Assembly (NCBI RefSeq): GCF_029946515.1
Contig: NZ_JARZHH010000003.1
Span: 62,001 to 126,000, forward strand
Reading direction: 5' to 3'
DNA: 64,000 nt
Source of the DNA: Polyangium sp. 6x1
GTDB lineage: Bacteria > Myxococcota_A > Polyangia > Polyangiales > Polyangiaceae
Of the stretch, positions 33,492-44,194 are shown piece after piece. Within the stretch, counting starts at the first letter, position 1; each line of letters begins with the position of its first letter. The notes under the pieces were generated by a model. That model did no database searches and was not told the origin of the DNA. It saw only the letters and a program-made list of their open reading frames with translations. The position numbers were made by a program, and so were the translations under genes.

Positions 33492-34408
33492 ACGGGCGAA
33501 CGTTCCTCGCGCTCGCCGCGACGGCGTGCGTGTTCGTCGCGGGCTGCTGCTGCAACCTCGGCGACCTCGCCGAGCTGCTCTCGCAGGGCGGCGACGAAGA
33601 GCCGTCCGAGGACACGCCGGGCGTCGATCTCGGCGTCGCGGTGTATCCCGAAAAGACGCCGGAATCCGGCGCGACGAAGTATGCGTGGCGTGATGGTCGA
33701 CTCGACCCGCCCGTCTATCGCGCCGGCTACGCGCTCGGTGCCGACGAGCAGCGCGACGTCGATGCCGCGCACCGCGAGCTCGCGCAGCGCCTCAAATACC
33801 AGGACGCGGGCGACGGTGCGTTCAAGTGGGTGCCGCCGCCCGGCTGCGACGCGAGCATGCAGTGCATCTTCGAGTCGCTCGCGGAGCGCAGCAAACCCGA
33901 CGTCGATCCGCTCGCCGCGCGCTTCAAGGCGCGCATCCAGGAGGCGAAGCTCGGCACGCTCGACGCGGTCGAGCTCCTGGCCTCGTTCGTCCAGACGATC
34001 CCTTACGAGATCCCCAAGGATCGCCCCTTCGGCCTCATGCCGCCGGCGCTCGTCGCGTCGGCGAAGAAAGGCGACTGCGATTCGAAGGCGCTCCTTTTGC
34101 ACATGCTGCTCGACGCGATCGGCGTCGACAGCGTGCTCCTCAACTCGAATGCCCACCGGCACGCGATGCTCGGCGTCGCGGTGCCGGCCCAGGGCGAGAA
34201 GATCCGCTACCAGGGCCGCGCGTACGCGTTCGTCGAGACGACCGCGAAGAACGCGCCCGTCGGATGGATCTCGAAGGAGCTCTTGAAGCCGAACGACTGG
34301 GTCGTCGTGCCCGTGCGAATCCGTTCTCCGGAGAAGGCGCCGAAGAACGATGCCGCGACGGGCAAAGCCGCGGACGTGCCGAAGCCGAAGTCCACGAAGA
34401 AGCGTTGA
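33488..34408 (+). CDS. Transglutaminase-like lipoprotein
   Basis: The 306-residue protein has a lipoprotein signal ending F-V-A-G-C (Cys20, followed by two more Cys). A papain-like fold follows, with the nucleophile in K-G-D-C-D-S-K-A-L-L, His in H-R-H-A-M-L-G and an acidic residue in A-F-V-E-T-T, in the order of the transglutaminase-like superfamily. In bacteria these act as cysteine proteases or amidases as well as true transglutaminases. The C-terminal tail is Lys-rich. It overlaps the DUF350 gene by 4 bp, so both products are probably made together at the inner membrane. Confidence 0.82.
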   Translation: MNGRTFLALAATACVFVAGCCCNLGDLAELLSQGGDEEPSEDTPGVDLGVAVYPEKTPESGATKYAWRDGRLDPPVYRAGYALGADEQRDVDAAHRELAQRLKYQDAGDGAFKWVPPPGCDASMQCIFESLAERSKPDVDPLAARFKARIQEAKLGTLDAVELLASFVQTIPYEIPKDRPFGLMPPALVASAKKGDCDSKALLLHMLLDAIGVDSVLLNSNAHRHAMLGVAVPAQGEKIRYQGRAYAFVETTAKNAPVGWISKELLKPNDWVVVPVRIRSPEKAPKNDAATGKAADVPKPKSTKKR

Positions 34409-34414
34409 TCGGCG

Positions 34415-35665
34415 CTACGAGCCGAGCGCGTCCGAGAGGGCGTGCACGGCGGCGATCATCCCTTCCGTGGGGTTTTCCCCGCGCGTACGGGCGCGCGCCA
34501 CCACGAGATCGACGAGCGTCACGAGATACGGCGAGGCCTTTGCCTTGTGGAGCGCTTGTTTCAACGCGCCGAACCTCTTGCGTGTCTCCTCCGTCGCGCC
34601 GAGCGCCGACAGCGCGGCGAGCGCCGCGGCCGCGCGCGCTTCGTCCTTCTTTTTGATCGCGTCGCGCGTGACGTCGATGAGCACGTGCCCGAACGCGGCG
34701 AGCCGCGCCTCGCCGAGCTCCGGAGAAACCCCTGCGGCTTGCGCCACGAGCTCCTGCAGTTCCGGGAAAGCGCGCCGCTCGACGAGCGCGAGAAAGAGCG
34801 CGTATCCGTTCGTCTCCCAGTCGGCTTTCGTGGCGAGCCGCTTTCCGATCCAGGCGACCACGGGCGAGGCCACGGGCGCGCGATGCAGCGAGGCGAGCGC
34901 GGCGCTCATGAGCCGCTCGGCGGAGGCGCCTTGCGCGGCGAGCCAATCGAGTAGCATCGCGCGCTCGTCGCCGTTTGTCCCGTCCGTGACCTTCGCAAAC
35001 GCGTCCTCGACGGTGAGCCCCGCGAACGGATTGGCAAAGAGCGGCCCGCCCTCGTCCTCGCCGAGGTCGAGGCCGAGCTCGTCGCCGAGCGAGCCGCCGC
35101 CGAAGAACGAGCCTTCCCCTTCTTTCGAGGCCGAAGCCTCCGGCGCCGTCGCCTCGTCGAGGTCGAACATCGCCGCGAGATCGACGGGTTCGTCCGCGGG
35201 GGGTGTGGGGGGCAGAGGATGGCCCACCTCGTGGGCCGACCGGAGCCCCCCACCGTGGGGAGACGACGCGAAGAACGCGACGGCGGGCGCGGGCGCGCTC
35301 GTTTCCCGACGCGCGATACGCGCTTGCAGCGCGGGCGGGACCTTTCCGCGGACGAGGTCGGCGAGCGTCTCCCATTCCCGATCCTCGAAGGAGAGGCCCG
35401 GCGCGTTCAGCACCTCGTGCTCGAACTCGGCGGGTTTGTCCTCGCAGAGCTTCGCGAGCGCGACGAGGATGGGCGGGCGACCCACGTACGGGGTGCGCGC
35501 GCGCCAGCGCAGGAGATCGGCGGACGTGAGCTCGTGCGCGTGTTCGGAAAGGAAGCTGTGATCGTCCGGCGCGAGCGCCGGCTGCCGGAGGACGTGCAAG
35601 AAGGCCACGGCGCGGGCGCTTCCCCGATGTGCACGCACGAGGGCGTCGATTTCGGCCTTTTTCAT
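34415..35665 (-). CDS. Helical protein of unknown function
   Basis: The 416-residue protein has no signal or membrane helix. The N-terminal 120 residues and the C-terminal 190 residues are Ala/Leu-rich helical arrays, perhaps HEAT/TPR-like. They are joined by an acidic Gly/Glu/Asp-rich linker (about 170-215) with L-G-D-E-L-G-L-D-L-G-E-D-E-G. I do not recognise the family. ATG 35665 follows from the sequence M-K-K-A-E-I. It converges with the transglutaminase-like gene, 6 bp apart. Confidence 0.65.
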   Translation of the reverse strand: MKKAEIDALVRAHRGSARAVAFLHVLRQPALAPDDHSFLSEHAHELTSADLLRWRARTPYVGRPPILVALAKLCEDKPAEFEHEVLNAPGLSFEDREWETLADLVRGKVPPALQARIARRETSAPAPAVAFFASSPHGGGLRSAHEVGHPLPPTPPADEPVDLAAMFDLDEATAPEASASKEGEGSFFGGGSLGDELGLDLGEDEGGPLFANPFAGLTVEDAFAKVTDGTNGDERAMLLDWLAAQGASAERLMSAALASLHRAPVASPVVAWIGKRLATKADWETNGYALFLALVERRAFPELQELVAQAAGVSPELGEARLAAFGHVLIDVTRDAIKKKDEARAAAALAALSALGATEETRKRFGALKQALHKAKASPYLVTLVDLVVARARTRGENPTEGMIAAVHALSDALGS

Positions 35666-36279
35666 GGGAGCCCCCACCTTACCAGGGACGGGCCTTCCCA
35701 CGCGACGCTCGTATCGTGCTTCGTCGGGGTAGGACCTGCGCTCCGGAATGACCACCCAAAGGCCCATCCAGCAACGCCGCGCGATGCCGAGCCGGCGAGA
35801 TTCATTACATGCACACGAATGCATGCGCGTCGCGCGAGCGCCGAAGCCGTTCGGGCGCGCTCCGCCCGGGGCGATAACGCGAAGGTGAACGACGGGCCAA
35901 AAGAATTGCATTCGTCGAAATCGAGTTGACGGAACGCGCGGGGCGGGCTTCCATGACGTGGATCGCGATTGTTCCCGCTCGGCGATCCGGCCCCGGGGCT
36001 CATGGGGAGCCCGGGGCTGTATGTTTTTCAGGGCCGATCATTTCCGCCGCGCGTGACGGCGGCGCGGCGCGCAAGGGCGCGCAGTCCCGCGCAACGTCTC
36101 GCTCGATCGCTGCTCCTCTTTTGCGCGGGCCCGAGCCCGCCGCTGGGTGGCGTCGGCGTGCGCGGAGCCCCTGCGTGCCACCCTGAGCCGCCTCCGACAC
36201 AACTGCCGCAGGTTCGGCGCGATCGCGACGAAATCGCGGAAAATAGCGCTCGGCACGCCGATTGCTCCAGAGCTCCGGC
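35666..36279. other. Intergenic region without a recognised gene
   Basis: These 614 bp lie between a leftward and a rightward gene and should contain both promoters. Open frames here show no family-like sequence. Base composition is less GC-rich than in the genes around 35,800-35,930. At 35988-36018 an imperfect GGCCCCGGGGCTC/GGAGCCCGGGGCT inverted repeat is followed by GTATGTTTTT, a weak terminator-like feature. I see no tRNA or known RNA structure. Confidence 0.6.
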
Positions 36280-37590
36280 ATGCGAACACTCCCTGTTTTC
36301 TCTCTGCTTCTCTCCCTCTCCGCCCTTGCTTGCAGCTCTTCCGCGCCGCCCGAGCCCCCCGGGGCCGTGAATGACGATGATTGCCACGACGTGAACACCG
36401 CCGGCTGTGTCGTGACCTCCGGCGCGCAGCGGATCACGAGCCCGAATGTCCCGAGCGCCGACCTCGCCACGTTCGTCGATGGCAACACGGCCTTCGCGCT
36501 CGACATTTACAAGACGCTCCGCAGCGAGCCCGGAAACCTCTTCTATTCCCCGCACTCGATCACCAGCGCGCTCGCGATGACCTGGGCCGGCGCGCGTGGA
36601 CAAACCGAGACGGACATGGCGAAGGCGCTGCACTTCACGCTGCCGCAGGCCCAGCTCCATCCGGCGGCCAACGCGCTCGACCTCGCGCTCGCGAGCCGCG
36701 GCAAGGACGCGAAGGGCTCGGACGGCCAGGGCTTCCGGCTCAACATCGCGAACGCGGTCTGGGGCCAGGTCGGTTCTCCTTTCGAGACGGCGTTCCTCGA
36801 CGTGCTCGGCCTCAATTACGGCGCTGGCATGAACATCGTCGATTACGTCGGTGCGTCGGAGCAGGCCCGCACGCTGATCAACGGCTGGGTCGAGAAGAAG
36901 ACCGAGGGCAAGATCAAGGACATCCTCGCACCTGGCTCGATCGACTCGACGACGCGGCTCGTGCTGACGAACGCCGTGTACTTCAATGCCGCATGGCGGA
37001 CGCCGTTCGAGGAGTCGAAGACACAGAACGGCTCGTTCACGACGAGCGACGGCGCGTCGGTCTCCGTGCCCATGATGCAGGGTTTCGTCGAGGCGCCTTA
37101 CGTGCAGGGCGCGGATTACGCGGCCGTCGAGCTGCCGTATGACGGCGACGAGCTCTCGATGGTGCTCGTCCTGCCGGACGATCTCGACGCGTTCGAGGGC
37201 AGCTTCGACGCGGCGAAGCTGAGCGAGGTCGTCGGCGGGCTCTCCGAGCACTCGGTCAACACGCAGCTGCCGCGATTCAAGTTCGAGTCCAAGTTCAGCC
37301 TGGTCGAGCAGCTGAAGACGCTCGGCATGGGCGTCGCGTTCACGGACGAAGCCGATTTCTCGGGCATCAATGGGACGGGCGGGCTCATGATCTCGGACGT
37401 GATTCACCAGTCGTTCGTCTCGGTGAACGAGGCGGGGACCGAGGCCGCGGCGGCGACCGCGGTGATCGTGGGCGAGACGAGCGCGCCCCCGCCTGCGGCG
37501 ATCGCGTTCGACAAGCCGTTCCTGTTCTTCATCCGCGACATCGCGACGAAGTCCGTGATCTTCGTGGGTCGCGTGGCCGACCCGAGCTGA
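36280..37590 (+). CDS. Serpin-family protease inhibitor lipoprotein
   Basis: The 436-residue protein has a lipoprotein signal ending L-S-A-L-A-C (Cys18) and a serpin domain from about residue 65. Family landmarks are N-L-F-Y-S-P-H-S-I-T-S-A-L-A-M, the L-T-N-A-V-Y-F segment and the reactive-loop hinge N-E-A-G-T-E-A-A-A-A-T-A, with small residues as in inhibitory serpins. Counting from hinge Glu places P1 near Thr in G-E-T-S, within one or two residues. The C-terminus has F-D-K-P-F-L-F-F-I-R. It would trap serine or cysteine proteases at the cell surface. ATG 36280 is used. Confidence 0.93.
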   Translation: MRTLPVFSLLLSLSALACSSSAPPEPPGAVNDDDCHDVNTAGCVVTSGAQRITSPNVPSADLATFVDGNTAFALDIYKTLRSEPGNLFYSPHSITSALAMTWAGARGQTETDMAKALHFTLPQAQLHPAANALDLALASRGKDAKGSDGQGFRLNIANAVWGQVGSPFETAFLDVLGLNYGAGMNIVDYVGASEQARTLINGWVEKKTEGKIKDILAPGSIDSTTRLVLTNAVYFNAAWRTPFEESKTQNGSFTTSDGASVSVPMMQGFVEAPYVQGADYAAVELPYDGDELSMVLVLPDDLDAFEGSFDAAKLSEVVGGLSEHSVNTQLPRFKFESKFSLVEQLKTLGMGVAFTDEADFSGINGTGGLMISDVIHQSFVSVNEAGTEAAAATAVIVGETSAPPPAAIAFDKPFLFFIRDIATKSVIFVGRVADPS

Positions 37591-37609
37591 ACGAGATACC
37601 CGGACGGAC

Positions 37610-37653
37610 GGGCGTATCTTGCCGCGCGGAGCCTTCCGCACCAAGATACGCCC
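37610..37653. promoter_or_regulatory. Perfect 12-bp inverted repeat abutting the msrA start codon
   Basis: GGGCGTATCTTG (37610-37621) and CAAGATACGCCC (37642-37653) are perfect complements; the 20-nt loop holds a further GCGGA/TCCGC stem. The right arm ends at the base before ATG 37654, and no Shine-Dalgarno sequence is visible. It may end the serpin transcript, control msrA translation, or bind a regulator. Confidence 0.7.
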
Positions 37654-38310
<657 letters not shown>

Positions 38311-38371
38311 GCAAGCGTTCGCGCGCACTCCGGCGTGACACGGCCCGGGAAGCGCGGATACCATCCCATCC

Positions 38372-39250
38372 ATGACGAACACACGACACGCGGGCCGGAT
38401 GGGGCGCTTTGCGCTCGTCCTTTCGGTGATGGGCCTCCTCGGCGCGGCGACCGCGTGCGGGGATGGCGGCAGCAGCGCGACGGGTGGCCCTTCCGGATCG
38501 GGCGCCGGCGGCAGCGGCGCTTCGGGGCAAGGCGGCCAGGGCGGCATGGGCCAAGGCGGGCAGGGCGGCGAGCTTTTCCCCTCGGGCGTCGGCGGCGCGG
38601 GCGGGGGCGCGGGCGGCGGGCCGACCTGCAATCCCGTCCTCAAGGCCACCGTGCGCGATTTCAAGGTCGAGCATCCGGACTTCGAGGATTTCCTCGGCGA
38701 CGATCCGGGCATCGTCGCGAACGAGCTGGGGGCGGACGGAAAACCCGTCTATGCGGGCAACCCCACGACGCCGACGACGTCGGGCAAAGAGAATTTCGAC
38801 CAGTGGTACAACGACGTCGCGGGCGTGAACCTCGCGATCCCCATCGAGATCCCGCTCACGGCGGCGGGCGGCGGGACGTACACGTACAACAACTCGGCCT
38901 TCTTCCCCATTGACGGCCAGGGCTTCGGCGACGAGTTCAACACGCACAACTACCATTTCACCCTCGAGCTCCGGACGCAGTTCATCTACGAGGGCGGCGA
39001 GGTCTTCACGTTCACGGGCGACGACGACCTCTTCACGTTCATCAACGGCAAGAAGGTGATCGACCTCGGCGGCGTGCACGGCGCGCAGAGCGCGACGGTC
39101 GATCTCGACGCGCGCGCGGCCGAGCTCGGCATCGAGAAGGGCAAGAGCTATCCGCTCGATTTCTTCTTCGCCGAGCGGCACACGAGCGAATCGAACTTCC
39201 GGATCGACACGACCATCGGCTGCTTCTCGGAGCCACCGATCCCCGATTGA
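38372..39250 (+). CDS. Fibro-slime domain lipoprotein
   Basis: The 292-residue protein has a lipoprotein signal ending A-T-A-C (Cys29), then a Gly/Ser-rich linker with G-G-Q-G-G repeats (about 35-85). The domain from about 88 has A-T-V-R-D-F, H-P-D-F-E, F-F-P-I-D-G-Q-G and F-T-G-D-D-D-L-F-T-F-I-N, ending F-F-F-A-E-R-H-T-S-E-S-N-F, typical of fibro-slime/PA14-like domains, which bind carbohydrate. It is probably an outer-surface adhesin or matrix protein. It is followed 1 bp later by the convergent thiD. Confidence 0.9.
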   Translation: MTNTRHAGRMGRFALVLSVMGLLGAATACGDGGSSATGGPSGSGAGGSGASGQGGQGGMGQGGQGGELFPSGVGGAGGGAGGGPTCNPVLKATVRDFKVEHPDFEDFLGDDPGIVANELGADGKPVYAGNPTTPTTSGKENFDQWYNDVAGVNLAIPIEIPLTAAGGGTYTYNNSAFFPIDGQGFGDEFNTHNYHFTLELRTQFIYEGGEVFTFTGDDDLFTFINGKKVIDLGGVHGAQSATVDLDARAAELGIEKGKSYPLDFFFAERHTSESNFRIDTTIGCFSEPPIPD

Positions 39251-39251
39251 G

Positions 39252-40052
39252 TCAGTCGAAAGGCGCGACCGTCACCGCGTGATTCAGGGGCCCGTGCCCG
39301 TGCCCGAGCCCCGGCGCCTCTTGGATCGCGAGCCTCAGGTATCGCCGCGCCCGCGTGATGGCCGCCTCCACGCCGAGCCCCTGCGCGATCCCCGCGGCGA
39401 TCGCCGAGGCGAGCGTGCATCCCGTCCCGTGCGTCGAGGTGGTCTCGATCCGATCGTCCTCGAAGAGCCGCTCGCCCGCAGCCGTGACGAGCACGTCCGT
39501 GACCTTCGGCCCTTCGAGGTGCCCGCCTTTCAAGAGCACCGCCTTCGGCCCGAGCGCGAGCAGCGCCGCGGCCACGCGCCGCATCGCCGCGACCGAGTCG
39601 ATCGTTTGACCCGAAAGTACCTCGGCCTCCGGGAGGTTCGGCGTGATCAGCGTCGCGCGCGGCAGGAGCCGACCGACGAGCGCTTCGCGCGCCTCGGGGA
39701 GCAGGAGCGGCGCGCCGCCCTTGGCCACCATCACCGGATCGACGACGAGCGGCACGTCCTTCGCGAGGCGCTCGTGCACCTCGGCGACGACGTCGATCAC
39801 CTCGGCCGAATGGAGCATGCCGGTCTTGATCGCGTCCGCGCCGATATCCTCGAGGACCAGGCTCATCTGCTGCGCGAGGAACGCGGGCGGGACCGGAAAA
39901 ACCCCGAAGACGCCGCGCGTGTTCTGCGCCGTCAGCGCCGTGATCGCGGTCGCCCCGAACGCGCCGAGCGCCGTCACGGCCTTCAGATCCGCCTGGATTC
40001 CCGCCCCGCCGCCCGAATCCGAGCCGGCCACGATGAGCACACGCCCTTGCAT
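39252..40052 (-). CDS. thiD: Hydroxymethylpyrimidine/phosphomethylpyrimidine kinase
   Basis: The 266-residue enzyme phosphorylates HMP and HMP-P in thiamine pyrimidine synthesis. Family features are A-G-S-D-S-G-G-G-A-G-I-Q-A-D near the N-terminus, D-P-V-M-V-A-K-G-G, T-P-N-L-P-E-A and the anion hole H-G-T-G-C-T-L-A-S-A. It lacks a fused ThiE or ThiC and no other thi gene lies nearby. ATG 40052 is used because the family starts only a few residues before the A-G-S-D-S motif. Confidence 0.94.
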   Translation of the reverse strand: MQGRVLIVAGSDSGGGAGIQADLKAVTALGAFGATAITALTAQNTRGVFGVFPVPPAFLAQQMSLVLEDIGADAIKTGMLHSAEVIDVVAEVHERLAKDVPLVVDPVMVAKGGAPLLLPEAREALVGRLLPRATLITPNLPEAEVLSGQTIDSVAAMRRVAAALLALGPKAVLLKGGHLEGPKVTDVLVTAAGERLFEDDRIETTSTHGTGCTLASAIAAGIAQGLGVEAAITRARRYLRLAIQEAPGLGHGHGPLNHAVTVAPFD

Positions 40053-40101
40053 CGCGGCTCGCGTACCAGCGCGGAACCCGGCGCGCAAGGTGCTGGACCG
40101 T

Positions 40102-41130
40102 TCACTTCGTCGACATGGCCAGCGTCGCCCGCACACGGCGCTGCTCGAGCGGCGTGAACGAGCGATCGAGCAGCGCTTGCTCGGCCGCCTTGAACGTGGC
40201 GTCGTCGTCCGTCTTCGCGGCGAGCGCGTCGCGCTCCTTCCGGAAGGCCTCGATCCGCGCTTTCCACGCCGCGCGCTCGGCGTCGAGCGCGGCCAGCCTG
40301 TCGGCCGCCTCCGCGCCGAGCGTCTCGACGCGCTTCGCGTACACGTCCTCGTCCGTCGCCCCTTCCGCGCGCATCGCGTCCACTTCGGCGCGCGCGCGGA
40401 GCGGCAGCGTCGCGTTCTCCCGCGCCTCGCGTGCGGTGCCTGGCAAGCTCTCTTCGAGCGCGGCGATCCGTCGATCCCGCTCCTCGACCGTCAGGGTTTC
40501 GTCCTGACGAACCCGGCTCGCCTCGGCGGCCACGTCGCCTTCGCGCTCCTCGTCGCCGAAGAGCGCGTTCGCCGTCTCGTCGCCGAAATGCTTGCGCCTG
40601 AGCTTCTTCAGCGCTTCGAGCCTCGCCGTCGGATCGGCCTCCTCGTCCTTCGGCAGCGTGAGCCCGTCCTTGTCTTTTCGATAGGCGAGATATCGATCGA
40701 GCAGCGCCGCGGCTTCGAGCGCGGCCGGGCCGTCGACCCGCTCGCGGATGGCGGCGAGGATGCGGGCGCGGATCGTCTCGTCGCTCTCCTCGCCCTCGGT
40801 GGTGAAGTAGTAATCGAAGAGGCGCAGGATTTCGGGGCCGAGGATGAGGGATCCGTCGGGACCGACGCGCAAGGCGCCGTCCTCGTCCGTGCCGCGCAGC
40901 GACCGGGCCTTGTCCTGGAAGGGGCTCTTCTCGCGGGTATCGATGTTCGCCTCGGCGCGCCGGGCCGAAGCCGAGGTTTTTCGCGTCGCGCTTTTCGGGC
41001 CGCCGCGCAATTCGTTCGTCGTTTCGACCGCGCGCGCGGGCTCTTCCCCGCCGCGCCGCCACGCGCCGATGCCGGCGGCGGCGACGAGCGTGACGAGGGC
41101 GAACCCCGTGGCGATGCGGCGGCGGTCCAC
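40102..41130 (-). CDS. Lipase foldase (LifO-like steric chaperone)
   Basis: The 342-residue protein has one N-terminal transmembrane helix (about 6-24), a variable linker, then a helical domain (about 80-342) with the family motif around R-L-F-D-Y-Y-F-T-T-E-G-E (about 104-115). That Rx1x2FDY(F/C)L-type motif is essential for lipase activation in known foldases. It lies 23 bp downstream of a lipase gene, the classic lip-lif order, and would fold that lipase in the periplasm. GTG 41130 starts the helix; no ATG is suitable. Confidence 0.85.
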   Translation of the reverse strand: MDRRRIATGFALVTLVAAAGIGAWRRGGEEPARAVETTNELRGGPKSATRKTSASARRAEANIDTREKSPFQDKARSLRGTDEDGALRVGPDGSLILGPEILRLFDYYFTTEGEESDETIRARILAAIRERVDGPAALEAAALLDRYLAYRKDKDGLTLPKDEEADPTARLEALKKLRRKHFGDETANALFGDEEREGDVAAEASRVRQDETLTVEERDRRIAALEESLPGTAREARENATLPLRARAEVDAMRAEGATDEDVYAKRVETLGAEAADRLAALDAERAAWKARIEAFRKERDALAAKTDDDATFKAAEQALLDRSFTPLEQRRVRATLAMSTK

Positions 41131-41153
41131 GCGCGTCCTCGCTTGGAAGATCG

Positions 41154-42287
<1,134 letters not shown>

Positions 42288-42343
42288 TCAAATGCGATCC
42301 AGGGTGGATCTTCCGTGTATCAGTCGCCTCGATCCAAGCCGCG

Positions 42344-43108
42344 TCACTGAAGCTTGAATTTGAACGTGAGGACGTAACGGACGCTGACGGGACGGCCGCC
42401 GTACATCAGCGGGCTGTAGCGCTGCTGCGCGAGCGTCGCGTTCACCGCGGGATCGAGGAACGGGTGCCCCTTGAGGATGCGGCAATCCCGCAGCCGGCCT
42501 TCCGTGGTGATGACGCATTGCGCGATGACGGTCCCCTCGACCCGCTGGCGCGCCGCGTCGCTCGGGTAGGGCGGTTGCGCCGGGCCGCCGATGAGGACCG
42601 GGCGGCCCATCTCGGAGGACCAGCTCAACGTGGTGTTCGTCGGCGGCGGCTCCGGCGGAGGCGGCGCGGTGCCCTTGCCATTCGGATCCCCGCCGAGCAC
42701 GCCGTCGGGCTTTCCATTCGGGTCGCCTCCATTGCCCGTGCCGTCCGGCGCCGTCGCGCCATCGCCGGGCGCGGCGGCGGGCGACTCGTCCGTGGGTTCG
42801 GGCTCGGTCGGCGCCGTCTTCGGCGGCTCGTTCGTCAAGATCGGGACCTGCGGACGCTTGGGCCGGGGCGTCTTCGGTTGCGCCGCCCGCTCGGGCTGCG
42901 GGGCCGCAGGGCCCGGGGAGCCGAGGAGCGCAGGCGGTTTCGGGACCGTGAACACCACGACCGGCTCGTCCTCGTTCGAGGAGGCCTTCTTGCCGGGAAT
43001 CGCGAACACGATGACCGCCGCGAGCGCGTGCGCGGCAATGGACAGAAGTGCTCCGGTGCCGAGGTGCGGACGAGCGCCCTCGTACCGGCCCAGGGCCGAT
43101 TCGAACAC
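42344..43108 (-). CDS. TonB-family energy-transducing protein
   Basis: The 254-residue protein has an N-terminal helix (about 19-37), a Pro/Glu/Gly-rich periplasmic spacer (about 50-160) and a C-terminal TonB domain: R-V-E-G-T-V-I-A-Q-C-V-I-T, the C-x-I-L-K strand and G-G-R-P-V-S-V-R-Y. Its TonB domain resembles that of the gene at 43169, so they look like paralogs. It would couple proton-motive force to an outer-membrane receptor. No receptor or ExbB/ExbD gene lies nearby. Confidence 0.87.
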   Translation of the reverse strand: MFESALGRYEGARPHLGTGALLSIAAHALAAVIVFAIPGKKASSNEDEPVVVFTVPKPPALLGSPGPAAPQPERAAQPKTPRPKRPQVPILTNEPPKTAPTEPEPTDESPAAAPGDGATAPDGTGNGGDPNGKPDGVLGGDPNGKGTAPPPPEPPPTNTTLSWSSEMGRPVLIGGPAQPPYPSDAARQRVEGTVIAQCVITTEGRLRDCRILKGHPFLDPAVNATLAQQRYSPLMYGGRPVSVRYVLTFKFKLQ

Positions 43109-43168
43109 GAATGCCTCCTTTCCAGGACGAACGGGGTGCGTCCCGGAGAAACCTATTTCAGGACCGAT

Positions 43169-44194
43169 TCACTTCGGCAGAACGAGATTGACCTTCGAGA
43201 CGTACCGCACGGAGACGGGCCGTCCGCCCTGCGTCGCCGGCGAGAATCGCCACGTGCGCGCAGCCGCGAGCAGCTCGCCGTCCATGTGCGGCAAGGTTTT
43301 CAAGAGCCGACAATCCTTCGTCGCGCCCGCCGCCGTGATCTCGCATTGCAAGAGGGCCGTGCCCTCCACGCGCGCTTCGAGCGCCTCGCGCGTGTACACG
43401 GGATCGCGACCGCCGATTCGCTTCGGCTGGGACATGGTCCCTTGCTCGAACGGAGGCACGAGCGCGCTCGGCGCCTCGGGTTTGGCCGGAAGCACCTCGG
43501 GTGAGCCCACGGCCTCCACCACGGCGACGGGCGGGGGCACGTCCGCGGGCGCGCTCGGCGCCTCGGACGCGGCGGGATCGTCCTTCACGGCCACCTTCGA
43601 AGGCGACGCGACGACGCTCGGCACGCCGCGCGGAGCATGCGCGGGCGTCGCGACACGATGGGGCTCCGCGTCGTGCCCCTTTGCCTCCGCGCGAGGCGCG
43701 GGCGCGGGGATTCCTGCGCCGAGCTGGAGCTCGGGGTATTGCTGCGGTTCGTCCGCGGGCCCTTTCGACACCTCGGGCCGATGCATCGGCTGTGAGACGA
43801 GCGCGATGCCGATGAGCACCACCTGCGCCGCCGCCACGAGCCCGGCGCCGAGCCGTCCTTTTTGGAAAAACCCGACGGGCTTTCCGGTCGGCCCGAGGAC
43901 GCTCTGGAACAAGACGTGCGGCGCCGCCTGCGCCGATCGCTTCGCGCCGGCCATTGCGACCCGCGCCGGACGAGGCTCGGGCCTCTCGGGACGCGCCGCC
44001 GTCGCCGTGCGAGGCGCGTGGACGGCCTGCGCCGGAATCTCTTGCGCCTTCGCCACGCGCGCCGGCTCGATGCCGAGTGCCGCGAGGGCCCGCGCCTTCG
44101 ACGCAGCCGGCGCCCGATCGGACCGCGCCGAGCGCAGGAGCGCCGTCGCCGCGTCGTCGCCATTCTCGTCGAGCAGCCTGCGCACCTCGCTCAC
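43169..44194 (-). CDS. TonB-family protein coupled to an ECF sigma factor
   Basis: The 341-residue protein starts at GTG 44194, overlapping the sigma-factor stop by 4 bases. The first 115 residues are cytoplasmic and helical, a size fit for a sigma-binding domain. A membrane helix (about 116-137), a Pro/Ala/Glu linker and a TonB C-terminal domain (R-V-E-G-T-A-L-L-Q-C-E-I-T, G-G-R-P-V-S-V-R-Y) follow. The architecture therefore joins a possible anti-sigma part to a TonB part. The anti-sigma role is inferred from position and layout. Confidence 0.82.
   Translation of the reverse strand: MSEVRRLLDENGDDAATALLRSARSDRAPAASKARALAALGIEPARVAKAQEIPAQAVHAPRTATAARPERPEPRPARVAMAGAKRSAQAAPHVLFQSVLGPTGKPVGFFQKGRLGAGLVAAAQVVLIGIALVSQPMHRPEVSKGPADEPQQYPELQLGAGIPAPAPRAEAKGHDAEPHRVATPAHAPRGVPSVVASPSKVAVKDDPAASEAPSAPADVPPPVAVVEAVGSPEVLPAKPEAPSALVPPFEQGTMSQPKRIGGRDPVYTREALEARVEGTALLQCEITAAGATKDCRLLKTLPHMDGELLAAARTWRFSPATQGGRPVSVRYVSKVNLVLPK

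Noticed and set aside
35666-36279. tRNA or small RNA gene in the largest gap
   Set aside because: No cloverleaf-like arms, CCA end or conserved RNA motif could be seen by eye.
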